Assembly: GCF_007644105.1 (NCBI RefSeq)
Contig: NZ_VFAC01000010.1
Location: 46,602 to 110,601, forward strand
Reading direction: 5' to 3'
DNA length: 64,000 bases
Source of the DNA: Elioraea rosea
GTDB lineage: Bacteria; Pseudomonadota; Alphaproteobacteria; Acetobacterales; Acetobacteraceae
The position numbers were made by a program, and so were the translations under genes. Shown here piece after piece: positions 9,233-17,937 of the stretch. The stretch's first letter is position 1. Every line of letters begins with the position of its first letter. The notes below the pieces were generated by a model. It ran no database searches, had not been told where the DNA came from, and saw only the letters and a program-made list of their open reading frames with translations.

Positions 9233-9981
9233 GGATGCTTTCCGCCGTTCCCGAAACGGGGCTTCGCGTTCTCGTCACAGGCGCCGCGCGCGGCATCGGG
9301 CGGGCCATCGCGGAGGGATTCGCCGCACATGGCGGGCGCGTTCTGATGCAGGACCGTGACGACATCGACGCCCTGCCCGATGGCGCGATCGCGCATCGCG
9401 GCGACGCTTCCGATCCCGCCGACATCGAAGCCGCCTTCGCCGCGGCAGATGCGGCCTGGGGCGGGGTGGACGTCGCGGTCGCGAACGCGGGGGTGGCGGC
9501 GAAGATCCCCGCGCTTGAGCTGACGCCAGAGCGGTGGCGGCAGATCGTCTCGCTCAATTTCGACGGCGTGTTCTTCACCGCCCAGGCGGCCGGTCGGAGG
9601 ATGGTCGCGCAGGGCTCCGGCGTGATCCTCGCGCTCGGCAGCATCTACTCGGTCGCGGGCGCGGCCGATCGTTCCGCCTATTGCGCGACCAAGGCGGGGG
9701 TGGCGGGCATGATGCGGTCACTCGCCTGCGAGTGGGCGCGGCACGGGGTGCGCGTGAACACCATCGCGCCTGGCTACATCGAGACCGATCTCGTCTCCGC
9801 CCTCGTCGCGCAAGGCCGCATCGACACGTCGGTGATCGCCGCGCGCAGTCCGCAGCGCAGGCTCGGCCAGGCCGAGGAGGTTGCGGCGCTCGCGCTGTTC
9901 CTCGCTTCGCCCGCTGCGGCGCACATCACCGGCGCGGTGTTGCCTGTCGATGGCGGCTGGCTCGCCAACGGCGCGCCGTGA
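9229..9981 (+). CDS. SDR-family oxidoreductase
   Basis: A 250-residue classical SDR with TGAARGIGRA near the N-terminus, NAGVA in the middle and the catalytic YCATK. The GTG start overlaps the livF stop (gtgtga); an ATG six bases later is an alternative. Its place at the end of the transporter operon suggests it oxidises or reduces the imported compound or a derivative, but the substrate is not evident. Confidence 0.88.
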   Translation: MRMLSAVPETGLRVLVTGAARGIGRAIAEGFAAHGGRVLMQDRDDIDALPDGAIAHRGDASDPADIEAAFAAADAAWGGVDVAVANAGVAAKIPALELTPERWRQIVSLNFDGVFFTAQAAGRRMVAQGSGVILALGSIYSVAGAADRSAYCATKAGVAGMMRSLACEWARHGVRVNTIAPGYIETDLVSALVAQGRIDTSVIAARSPQRRLGQAEEVAALALFLASPAAAHITGAVLPVDGGWLANGAP

Positions 9982-9982
9982 G

Positions 9983-10005
9983 ACCAGCGGTCGCCGACCG
10001 CTGGT
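9983..10005. terminator. perfect 10-bp inverted repeat after the liv/SDR operon
   Basis: The arms ACCAGCGGTC and GACCGCTGGT enclose a 3-base loop, immediately after the SDR stop codon and between convergent genes. The downstream sequence is only mildly T-rich (atcaagtttgtt), so this may be a weak or bidirectional intrinsic terminator. The rest of the 187-base gap is GC-rich with no gene visible. Confidence 0.6.
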
Positions 10006-10168
10006 ATCAAGTTTGTTCTCGCCCTCAATCGCCGGGCGCCGCCTCCGGCGGCTTGGCTCGCCGCATCAGCGGCGGGCCGCGTTCGCGGCCTTGAAGAGCA
10101 GCCGCTTACGTGCGAGGGGCGCGCCAACGAGCGCGCCCCCCTGATCGCGGCCGGCCGTGCCGGCCCGG

Positions 10169-11146
10169 CTAGTTGACGGTGATGTTTGCGCGGCGAACGA
10201 TGTCGCTCCACTTCCGGTTCTCGGAGAGCAAAAACTCGCGCGCGCTTTCGGGCGTGCTGTCCGACACAGTCTCGGCCGTCAGCTCGGCGAGCCGCGCCCT
10301 GATGTCGGGCATTGCCATCACCTCGTTGGTCACCCGATTGATCCGGTCGACGATCGGGCGCGGGGTGCCTGCCGGAACATGCATCATGTGCCACGTATAG
10401 GCCTCGTAGCCGGCGACGCCGAGCTCCTGGAAGGTCGGCATGTCGGGCGCGACCGACGACCGTCGGGCGGAACTGATGGCGAGCCCCTTCACCTGGTTCG
10501 AGCGCACATAGGTGATGCCGGAGGCGGCGACATCGATCGTGAAGGCGAGGCGGCCGGCGAGAAGGTCGGGCATCAGCGCGGAAGAACCGCGATAGGGGAT
10601 GTGGTTCGCCTTCACGCCCGCAAGAGCGAGGAACAGCTCGCAGGCGAGATGCACCGCGCCGCCATTGCCCGACGAGCCATAGTCGTACTTGCCCGGCTCC
10701 TTCTTCAGGAGCTCGATCAGCTCCGGAAGCGTGTTCACCGGCAGGTCCTTGTTCACGATCATGATCATCGGCACGACCGCGACGAGGGCGACCTGCTGGA
10801 AATCCTCGAGCGGGTTGAAGGTGAGGCGCGGGAACAGCGGCGGCAGCACCGCATGCGCGATGGTCGAGTAGAGGATCGTCTGCCCATCCTTCGGCGCGCG
10901 GGCGACGAGCTCGGTGCCGACGACGACGCCCGCGCCCGTGCGGTTCTCGACGACGACGCGCTGCGGCAGCTTCTCGCTCAGCTTGTCGGCGATGAGGCGG
11001 GCGGGAACGTCCGTCGGCCCGCCAGCGGCGAAGGGAACGATCATCCGAACGGGCGCGGTCGGCCAGTCCTGGGCGCGGGCGACACGTGGCGCGAGGGCTG
11101 CGCCGGCGGATGCGGCGAGAAGGGTGCGGCGGTCGAGCTTCAGCAT
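10169..11146 (-). CDS. Bug/TctC-family periplasmic substrate-binding protein
   Basis: A 325-residue tripartite tricarboxylate transporter receptor. It has a Tat-like leader with DRRTLLAASAG and a cleavage region RVARAQ, followed by the family-typical WPTAPVRMIVPFAAGGPTD and the later PYRGSSALMPDLLAG. These proteins bind carboxylates in the periplasm. No membrane components (TctA/TctB) are nearby, so this is probably an orphan receptor. It lies 56 bases downstream of the diaminopropionate ammonia-lyase gene on the same strand, so both may belong to one unit. Confidence 0.9.
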   Translation of the reverse strand: MLKLDRRTLLAASAGAALAPRVARAQDWPTAPVRMIVPFAAGGPTDVPARLIADKLSEKLPQRVVVENRTGAGVVVGTELVARAPKDGQTILYSTIAHAVLPPLFPRLTFNPLEDFQQVALVAVVPMIMIVNKDLPVNTLPELIELLKKEPGKYDYGSSGNGGAVHLACELFLALAGVKANHIPYRGSSALMPDLLAGRLAFTIDVAASGITYVRSNQVKGLAISSARRSSVAPDMPTFQELGVAGYEAYTWHMMHVPAGTPRPIVDRINRVTNEVMAMPDIRARLAELTAETVSDSTPESAREFLLSENRKWSDIVRRANITVN

Positions 11147-11202
11147 GGACGTCTCCCGGGACGTGACTGTCCCCCGCGAGATGATACGGATGGTGGCGCC
11201 AG

Positions 11203-12414
11203 TCAACCGGCCGCAACCTCCTCGGCTGCCCGGCCCACGATCTCGCGATAGAGAGCGGGGTCGGTCGCGCCCTCGGTGCCGAAGAGGAGCACGCGGCTAT
11301 CCGGCCCAAGCGCGAGCGAAGCGGCGGCGCCGGGATCATTGCGAAGAAGGATCATCCCGGCGAGCACGGCGACTGCGCTCTCGCCCGCGACGAGGCGCCG
11401 GTCGCCGCCGCGGCCTTCGGCGAGAAGGCGCATGCAGGGGGCAACCGCATCGTCCGGCACGGCCATGAAGGCATGCGCGCGCCAGAGCAGCTCGTCGAAG
11501 GCGAGGATCGAGACCTCGCCGCAGGCGAGCCCGGCCATCATCGTGTCGAGGTCGCCCTCCACCGCGACGGGCCGCCCCGCCTCGGCGCTTCGAAGCAGGC
11601 AGTCCGCCCGGTCCGGCTCGACGACGACGAGGCGCGGCATGTCGCGCTGGCCGAAGGCGAGCGCGAGCTCGGCTGCCACCGCGGCGGCGACCCCGCCCAC
11701 GCCGCCAGGCGCGAAGACGTGCGTCGGCGCCGCGCCGAAGGCCGCGCGCCACTGGCCGATCGCCTCCTCTGCCATCACGCGGTAGCCCTGCATGACGTCG
11801 CGCGGAATGTCGGTGTAGCCGGGGTAGGAGGTGTCGGAGACGACGGTCCAGCCCTCGCGCGCGGCATCCTCGGCGGCGCGACGCACGGCGTCGTCGTAGT
11901 TGCCAGGCACGCGCCGCACCTCGGCACCGTAGCGGGCGATCGCCTGCTCGCGCCCGGCGCTGACGGTCTCGTGGATGTAGATCACCGCGCGGCAGTGAAA
12001 CCGCTCCGCCCCCCAGGCGACGGAGCGGCCGTGGTTGCCGTCGGTCGCGCAGGTGACGGTGATCCCGCGCGTCAGTTCCGCGAACCGGCCGGAGGCAAGG
12101 TCGGCCGAGCTTGCGTGGATGCCGCGCGCGGCGAGGCTGCGCGAGAGGTGGCGCGCTACGGCATAGGCGCCGCCGAGCGCCTTGAAGCTGCCGAGACCGA
12201 ACCGGCCGCTCTCGTCCTTGAAGGCGAGCGCGCCGACCCCGGCTTCCGCCGCGAGGCCGGGAAGCGCGACGAGCGGCGTCGGCTCATAACCTGGCCAGGA
12301 GCGGATCTCGGTAAGCGCATCGGCACGGCCGACGAGGTCCAGAACCGGTTCGCCGGCACGGTCACGCGCCGCGTTGAGCTGGAGGCGGAAGGGCAGGCTG
12401 GGGAGGAGCGACAT
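11203..12414 (-). CDS. dpaL: diaminopropionate ammonia-lyase
   Basis: A 403-residue fold-type II PLP enzyme. The PLP lysine lies in GLGSFKALGGAYA, and the segments TCATDGNHGRSVAWGA and FAPGGVGGVAAAV are typical of diaminopropionate ammonia-lyases, which break 2,3-diaminopropionate into pyruvate and ammonia. Length fits the family (about 400). The start region is divergent from the AAA+ ATPase gene across about 98 bases. A related threonine-type lyase remains possible but less likely. Confidence 0.85.
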   Translation of the reverse strand: MSLLPSLPFRLQLNAARDRAGEPVLDLVGRADALTEIRSWPGYEPTPLVALPGLAAEAGVGALAFKDESGRFGLGSFKALGGAYAVARHLSRSLAARGIHASSADLASGRFAELTRGITVTCATDGNHGRSVAWGAERFHCRAVIYIHETVSAGREQAIARYGAEVRRVPGNYDDAVRRAAEDAAREGWTVVSDTSYPGYTDIPRDVMQGYRVMAEEAIGQWRAAFGAAPTHVFAPGGVGGVAAAVAAELALAFGQRDMPRLVVVEPDRADCLLRSAEAGRPVAVEGDLDTMMAGLACGEVSILAFDELLWRAHAFMAVPDDAVAPCMRLLAEGRGGDRRLVAGESAVAVLAGMILLRNDPGAAASLALGPDSRVLLFGTEGATDPALYREIVGRAAEEVAAG

Positions 12415-12512
12415 GGGGAGAGAGTTCCGCGACTGCCGGCACGAGGGAAGATGCGTCCATCTCTGTCGTATGAAGCCCCTACGGTCGCAACCGTCACGTG
12501 CAGGAGGCAGTC

Positions 12513-14585
12513 ATGGATGCAGGCGAACAAAAGGTGATCATCGGCTATGGGCTCGCAGCACTTGCGGACCTGCCGAGGAAGTCGCGCCGGGCCGCCGCGC
12601 TTGCCGCCTGGGCCGCGAGCTTCGAGGATGCGCTCGGGCTCGCCACGCGCGCCGGGGGACGCGCCAAGGCCGCGCAGGCCGACCTCTTCGCCGGCGACCG
12701 CTCCGAAGCCGATGCTGCCGCCGTCAAGCGCCTGGGCGAGCGCCTCTCCCGCCGTGCGTCGATGCTTGCCCGCCAGCCGCGCTCGCCTCTCTCCGCCCGG
12801 CTAGAGACGCTCGCCTCCGCCGCAGGGCTCGATGCGCACGAGACGGCGATCCTCGGCCTCGTGCTGCGCTATCGCATCCACCGCCCTGTGGAGCGGCTGT
12901 ACGACGTGCTGTCGGAGGCGATGGGCGGGGAGATGCGGCTCTCGGCCGACATTCCGCTCATCTCCCTTCTGCTCGGCCTGCCTCCCTCGGTGGTCGAGCG
13001 CAGGCTTGGGCCTGGAGCGCCGCTTCGCGCGGCCGGGCTGGTCGGCGTCGAGCCCGATGGCGGCCTCAGGGTGCTCGAGCGGCTGCGCCGGCGGCTCGGT
13101 GACCCGCTCGACATCCCTCCCGCCTCCGCCCGCGCCGCCGCCGCCGGGCTTCTCGGGCCGGCGATGGCGCCGAGCCTCGGCCTTGCCGAGTTCGAGCATC
13201 TCGGCCCCGGTGTCGCGCACGCCGCGCAGCTTCTCCGCGCCGCCCTGCGCACCCGCCGGGCCGGCACGCACATCCTCCTCTACGGCCCGCCCGGTACGGG
13301 CAAGACGGAGTTCTGCAAGACGCTCGCCTCGGCCGTCGGCGTGCCGCTCTTCGCCGTCGCCGAGGCGGACGAGGAGGGCAACGAGCCAGGCCGAACCGAG
13401 CGCCTGGCGGAGATGCGCTTCGCCCAGCGCCTTCTCTCCGCAGGCTCGCCCGCGCTCCTGATGTTCGACGAGGCGGAGGACCTGTTCGACGGCGGCTTCG
13501 GCGGGCTGTTCGGCGGCGAGCGCTCGCGCGCGCACCTGCTCCGCCTGCTCGAGGGCACGCCCGTGCCGATGCTATGGACCACCAACAGCGTCGAGGCGCT
13601 GGGCCCGGCCGTCGTGCGGCGGATGACCTTCGCGCTCGAGATGCGCGTACCGGAGGCCTCGGTGCGCACGGCGCTGTGGACGCGCGAGCTCGCCCGTTCC
13701 GGCATCGAGATGGAGGGCCGGGAGATCGCGAGGCTCGCGCGCGAGGTTCCGGCGGCACCGGCGATCGCTGTCTCCGCCGTCGCCGCGGCGGCGATGACGG
13801 GCGGCGGCGCGGAAGCGGTGCGGCTCGGCGCGCTCAGCGTCAGCCGGGCGATGGCGGGCGGCGCCCTGCCTCCTGCCGAAGCCGAGACGGAACAGGAGTT
13901 CGACCCCGCTCTGACCGCGGCGGACCATGACCTCGAGCAGCTCGCGTCGAGGCTCGCGCGTCCCGGCGCGCCGCGCGCGGTGTCGCTGCTTCTCTCCGGC
14001 CCGCCCGGCACGGGCAAGAGCGCCTTCGCCCGCCACCTCGCCACGCGGCTCGGCCTGAAGCCGATGCTCAAGCGCGCCTCCGACCTCCTCTCCTGCTATG
14101 TCGGCGGAAGCGAGAAGGCGATCGCCGCGGCCTTCACCGAGGCCCGCGAGCGCGGCGGCTTCCTGATCCTCGACGAGGCGGACGGACTGCTGGCAGACAG
14201 GCGGTCGGCCACGCAGGCCTGGGAAGTGACACAGGTCAACGAACTGCTGACCTGGATGGAGCATCACCCGCTTCCGTTCGCCTGCACGACCAATCTGCCC
14301 GACAGGCTCGACCCGGCATGCCAGAGGCGCTTCCTCGTCAAGATCGGCTTCGCGCCGCTCGAGGCGTCGCGCGCGGCGCTCGCCTTCGCGCGCTTCTTCG
14401 GCCGGCCCGCGCCGGCGGCACTCGCCGCCCTGCCTCCGCTGGTTCCGGCCGATTTCGCACTCGCCGCGCGGAAGGCGCGGCTGATGGGAGAGGAGGACGA
14501 CGATGCCTCGGTTCTCGCCCTGCTTCGTCAGGAGGCGGCCGGCCGTGGCGCTGCGGAACCGATCGGCTTCCGGTTGGCCGGATGA
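12513..14585 (+). CDS. two-domain AAA+ ATPase of unknown role
   Basis: A 690-residue protein with an N-terminal region of about 220 residues that I do not recognise, followed by two AAA+ modules. Module 1 has Walker A GPPGTGKTE near residue 257 and Walker B LLMFDEAED near 315. Module 2 has Walker A GPPGTGKSA near 495 and Walker B LILDEADGL near 551. The layout is reminiscent of Cdc48-type tandem ATPases but without their substrate-recruiting domain. ATG at 12513 was preferred to GTG at 12498 because caggagg sits just before it. A WYL regulator follows 68 bases downstream. Confidence 0.85.
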   Translation: MDAGEQKVIIGYGLAALADLPRKSRRAAALAAWAASFEDALGLATRAGGRAKAAQADLFAGDRSEADAAAVKRLGERLSRRASMLARQPRSPLSARLETLASAAGLDAHETAILGLVLRYRIHRPVERLYDVLSEAMGGEMRLSADIPLISLLLGLPPSVVERRLGPGAPLRAAGLVGVEPDGGLRVLERLRRRLGDPLDIPPASARAAAAGLLGPAMAPSLGLAEFEHLGPGVAHAAQLLRAALRTRRAGTHILLYGPPGTGKTEFCKTLASAVGVPLFAVAEADEEGNEPGRTERLAEMRFAQRLLSAGSPALLMFDEAEDLFDGGFGGLFGGERSRAHLLRLLEGTPVPMLWTTNSVEALGPAVVRRMTFALEMRVPEASVRTALWTRELARSGIEMEGREIARLAREVPAAPAIAVSAVAAAAMTGGGAEAVRLGALSVSRAMAGGALPPAEAETEQEFDPALTAADHDLEQLASRLARPGAPRAVSLLLSGPPGTGKSAFARHLATRLGLKPMLKRASDLLSCYVGGSEKAIAAAFTEARERGGFLILDEADGLLADRRSATQAWEVTQVNELLTWMEHHPLPFACTTNLPDRLDPACQRRFLVKIGFAPLEASRAALAFARFFGRPAPAALAALPPLVPADFALAARKARLMGEEDDDASVLALLRQEAAGRGAAEPIGFRLAG

Positions 14586-14653
14586 GCGCTGTTGCCTCCG
14601 TCGCCGGACGGTCATAATGGAACCCTATTGAGCAAGGGGGGAATTCGACAGCG

Positions 14654-15637
14654 ATGCACTATCTCAAACTCGAAACAATTCTGCGCCTCGCGCTGGCATT
14701 CCAGGGGACGCGCGAAGGCCTCTCGCTCGGCGACATCCAGAGGGAGTTCTCGGTCGGCCGCCGCACGGCGGAGCGGATGCGCGACGCCGTCGCGCGCGTC
14801 TTCCCGCAGTTCGAGCGGTGCGACCAGGGCGAGCGCGTCCGCCGCTGGCGGCTGCCGCAGGGAACGCTCGGCGGCCTCGTCGCGCTCGGCGCGGAGGAGC
14901 TTGCCTCGATCGAGGCAGCGGCAGCGGAATGGCGCGGCCGCGGGCTCGACGAACGCGCCGTGGCGCTCGACCAGGCGGCGGCGAAGCTGCGCGCCATGGC
15001 GCGGCCGGAGCATCTGCGCCGCGTCGAGCCCGATCTCGAGGTGCTGATGGAGGCGGAAGGTTCTGCCCTCCGCCCGGGGCCGCGGCCGAGCTTGCCGGAC
15101 GGGCTGATCGGCCAGCTCCGCCGTGCCATCCTCGCCTGCCTGCCTGTCTCAATGGACTACCGCTCGCGCAGCGCCGCGGCGGCCTCGCGCATCACCGTGC
15201 ACCCTTACGGCCTGCTCTACGGCAGTCGGCCCCTGCTGGTGGCCGCGCCGGAACCGTGGACGGAGCCGAGGCTCTACCGGCTCGACCGCATGAGCAGCCT
15301 CGAGCTCGGCAACATCCCCTTCCTGCGCCGGCGGGATTTCTCGCTGCAGGATTTCGCCACCCGCGCCTTCGGCACGTTCCAGGAGGAGCCGTTCGAGGTC
15401 ACTCTTCGCTTCGCTGCCGACACGGCGGACGAGGCCGCGCAGTGGCGCTTCCACCCGACGCAGTCAGCCGAGCGCGACGGCGACGGGCGCCTCATCGTGC
15501 GCTTCCGAGCAGGCGGCGCGCAGGAGATGTGCTGGCACATCTTCACCTGGGGACGATCGGTCGAAATCCTCAGCCCGGATGGGCTGCGCAGCCAGCTTCG
15601 CGACTTGCTGGCCGCCGCGCTCGCGCACCACGCCTGA
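14654..15637 (+). CDS. WYL-domain transcriptional regulator
   Basis: A 327-residue regulator: an HTH region at about residues 5-60 (LSLGDIQREFSVGRRTAERM), a WYL core around 150-230 with MDYRSRSA and HPYGLLYGSRP, and a C-terminal WCX-like extension. The family tripeptide W-Y-L is P-L-L here. WYL proteins sense nucleic-acid or nucleotide ligands and control stress or phage-defence genes. It lies in the same direction as the AAA+ ATPase with 68 bases between; that gap has cataat and a small inverted repeat, so it may have its own promoter. Confidence 0.85.
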   Translation: MHYLKLETILRLALAFQGTREGLSLGDIQREFSVGRRTAERMRDAVARVFPQFERCDQGERVRRWRLPQGTLGGLVALGAEELASIEAAAAEWRGRGLDERAVALDQAAAKLRAMARPEHLRRVEPDLEVLMEAEGSALRPGPRPSLPDGLIGQLRRAILACLPVSMDYRSRSAAAASRITVHPYGLLYGSRPLLVAAPEPWTEPRLYRLDRMSSLELGNIPFLRRRDFSLQDFATRAFGTFQEEPFEVTLRFAADTADEAAQWRFHPTQSAERDGDGRLIVRFRAGGAQEMCWHIFTWGRSVEILSPDGLRSQLRDLLAAALAHHA

Positions 15638-15646
15638 GGGCGGCCG

Positions 15647-16666
15647 TCACCCCGCGCCGAACACGCCTGCGAGGAAGCGGCCGAGATCGGCGTTGCTGCG
15701 GGCGCGGACCGCCGGGTCGGCGTTGATCAGGTACGGCTTGTTCTCGACGCAGAGGCCCAGGATCATCATCCGCGACAGCCGGCCCGACATCTCGAGCCCG
15801 CTGTTGAGGTCACGCACCGCGCCGTCTCGCGCGAGCTGGATGTTGCAGCCATTGAGCAGCCGCCCGATCCGCCGCGGGCCCCAGCCGCCGTCCCACTGGT
15901 GCGCCGCGCCTTCGTAGGCGATGACCTCCACGCGGCTGCCGCCCTCGCGGAACGTCCGCGCGGTCTCGTTGCAGCGCGCGGGGTCGATCAACTCGTCATC
16001 CGTGCCATAGAGCATGAGGAGCGGCGCGCCGGTGGTGCGCGGATCCTCGAAGCGGGCGATGCAGGGGCCGTAGAAGGCGGCATGCGCGGCGAAACGCTCG
16101 CCGTTCGGAGCGAAGGCGCGGGCGGCGTTCTCGTTGAGCGCGTACATCGTCGCCATCGCACCATAGCTGAAGCCGATCAGGGCAATGCGCTTCGGGTCCG
16201 CCTCGCCGCGTTCGACGAGCCAGCGGAAGCCGGCATAGGCATCGGCCAGCATCATACTCTCGGTGATGTTCAGCAGCCGCTCGGTGAAGGACGTGCCGCG
16301 GTCACGGCGCGCGGCGAAGGCATCGACCACGAGCGCAGTGATTCCCATCGCCGCGAACTGCCGGCCATAGGTGCGTTCGCGCGCCCACAGCACGCCGCCC
16401 GATCCGTGAAGGAGGATGACGGCCGGCGGCGGTGGGGCGCCAGCGGCGCGGCGGGCCGGAAAGAGCGTGCCGGTCGCCTCCGTCTCGGGGGCGCTTTTCC
16501 AGAGTGCTTCCTGCGGGGTGAACGGGCTCGTGCTCGGCCACGTCACCTCCCTTCCCTCCGGCAGCCCATCGCCGTTCGGCCAGGCGCGGTTCAGCGCGCC
16601 GAGATCCGCCGCCTGCGCGGCCGTGGCTGCGACCATCATCGCGAGCGCGGCAAATGCCCTCAGCAT
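15647..16666 (-). CDS. secreted dienelactone hydrolase family protein
   Basis: A 339-residue alpha/beta hydrolase with a clear Sec signal peptide (MLRAFAALAMMVAATAAQA). The oxyanion segment LLHGSGGV and the nucleophile elbow GFSYGA match the dienelactone hydrolase family, with the closing His in GAAHQW. The usual family nucleophile is Cys; Ser stands here as in many secreted members of unknown substrate. It is convergent with the WYL gene (9-base gap) and divergent from the DenD-like gene. Confidence 0.85.
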   Translation of the reverse strand: MLRAFAALAMMVAATAAQAADLGALNRAWPNGDGLPEGREVTWPSTSPFTPQEALWKSAPETEATGTLFPARRAAGAPPPPAVILLHGSGGVLWARERTYGRQFAAMGITALVVDAFAARRDRGTSFTERLLNITESMMLADAYAGFRWLVERGEADPKRIALIGFSYGAMATMYALNENAARAFAPNGERFAAHAAFYGPCIARFEDPRTTGAPLLMLYGTDDELIDPARCNETARTFREGGSRVEVIAYEGAAHQWDGGWGPRRIGRLLNGCNIQLARDGAVRDLNSGLEMSGRLSRMMILGLCVENKPYLINADPAVRARSNADLGRFLAGVFGAG

Positions 16667-16782
16667 CGATCCCTCTCCCTGAAACGGCTCGCCGAAGCCG
16701 GGGCGGCGCCTCCCCTCGGCGCTTGCGCCCGGGCGCAGTGCGAGCGATGAACGTGGCGATCATAGCGGGGGAGGCAACGCCG

Positions 16783-17766
16783 ATGCGGGTGACGATCACG
16801 GGAGGAGCGGGGTTCCTCGGCCGCAAGGTCGCCGGGCGCCTCGCAACCATGGGCAAGCTCGGCAAGCGCGACATCACCGCGATGACGCTGTTCGACGTGG
16901 CTGAGCCGAAGCCCCCCGCCGGCGCCGCCTTCCCCGTCGCCTGCCTGACCGGGGATATCGCCGACCCTGCCGATGCCGCGCGCCTCGTCGATGCCGGAAC
17001 CGGTGTGGTCATCCATCTCGCCGCCGTGGTCTCGGCCCAGGCTGAGGCGGATTTCGACCTCGGCTGGCACGTGAACCTCGACGGCACCCGCACCCTGCTC
17101 GAGGCCTGCCGTGCCTCGGGCGCGAAGCCCCGTGTCGTGTTCACCTCCTCGGTCGCGACCTTCTCCGGCGGGCAGGAGGCGGTGATCGACGAGGCGACGC
17201 GGCCGGTTCCGGGCAACAGCTACGGGGCGCAGAAGGCTGCCGGAGAGCTTCTGATCCACGACTATTCGCGCAAGGGCTATATCGACGGGGTCTCGCTCCG
17301 CCTGCCCACGGTGGTGGTGCGGCCGGGGCGGCCGAACCGGGCGGCGAGCAGCTTCGCGAGCTCGATCCTGCGCGAGCCCTTCCTCGGCGAGGAGGCGTTC
17401 CTGCCGGTGCCGGAGAGCTTCGCGCTCTGGATCGCCTCGCCGCGCGCCGCGACCGACTGGCTGATCCACGCCGCAACGCTCGACGGCAAGGCGCTCGGCC
17501 TCGACCGCGGCATCAACCCGCCCGGGCTGACCGTGACGGTGCGCGACATGATGGAGGTGCTGCAATCGGTCGGCGGCCACGCGGCGATGCGGCTGGTCAG
17601 CCGGGTGGAGGACAAGGAGGTGGAGGCGATCGTCGGCACCTGGCCGGCCCGCTTCCGCGACGCCCGGGCGAAGGCGCTTGGGTTCCGCGCGCATGAAGGT
17701 CTCGAGGCTCTGGTGCGCGCCTTCCTCGAGGACGATCTCGCCGAGACGAAGGCACTGCGGGGGTAG
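16783..17766 (+). CDS. denD: NAD-dependent epimerase/dehydratase, DenD-like
   Basis: A 327-residue extended SDR. The N-terminus MRVTITGGAGFLGRK carries the NAD-binding GxxGxxG, and the catalytic region reads YGAQK. Length and the segments VIHLAAVVSAQAE and ASPRAATDWL match D-erythronate dehydrogenase (DenD), which oxidises D-erythronate in acid-sugar catabolism. The partner enzymes DenK/OtnK and OtnC are not adjacent, so the assignment rests on sequence resemblance only. The start follows a gggggagg ribosome site. Confidence 0.75.
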   Translation: MRVTITGGAGFLGRKVAGRLATMGKLGKRDITAMTLFDVAEPKPPAGAAFPVACLTGDIADPADAARLVDAGTGVVIHLAAVVSAQAEADFDLGWHVNLDGTRTLLEACRASGAKPRVVFTSSVATFSGGQEAVIDEATRPVPGNSYGAQKAAGELLIHDYSRKGYIDGVSLRLPTVVVRPGRPNRAASSFASSILREPFLGEEAFLPVPESFALWIASPRAATDWLIHAATLDGKALGLDRGINPPGLTVTVRDMMEVLQSVGGHAAMRLVSRVEDKEVEAIVGTWPARFRDARAKALGFRAHEGLEALVRAFLEDDLAETKALRG

Positions 17767-17812
17767 CCAGGCCGGCGGAGCGGACGTTCCCGCGGGGCGG
17801 CCACGCCGATCG

Positions 17813-17826
17813 GTGCGATTTCGCAC
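17813..17826. promoter_or_regulatory. 14-bp palindrome upstream of the cyclase-like gene
   Basis: GTGCGATTTCGCAC is a perfect inverted repeat (6-bp arms, 2-base spacer) about 110 bases before the start of the cyclase/TPR gene and 47 bases after the preceding stop codon. It has no T-rich tail, so an operator is more likely than a terminator. The binding protein is unknown. Confidence 0.4.
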
Positions 17827-17937
17827 GCAAAACGAACACGCGCTGCATTAAGGTTGGCTAGGACAGCAGGGGACGCCGCAGGGGCTGGACTCCCGCCGTC
17901 CCTCTTGGACGACCACATTCCAGACAGGCGAAAGGTA

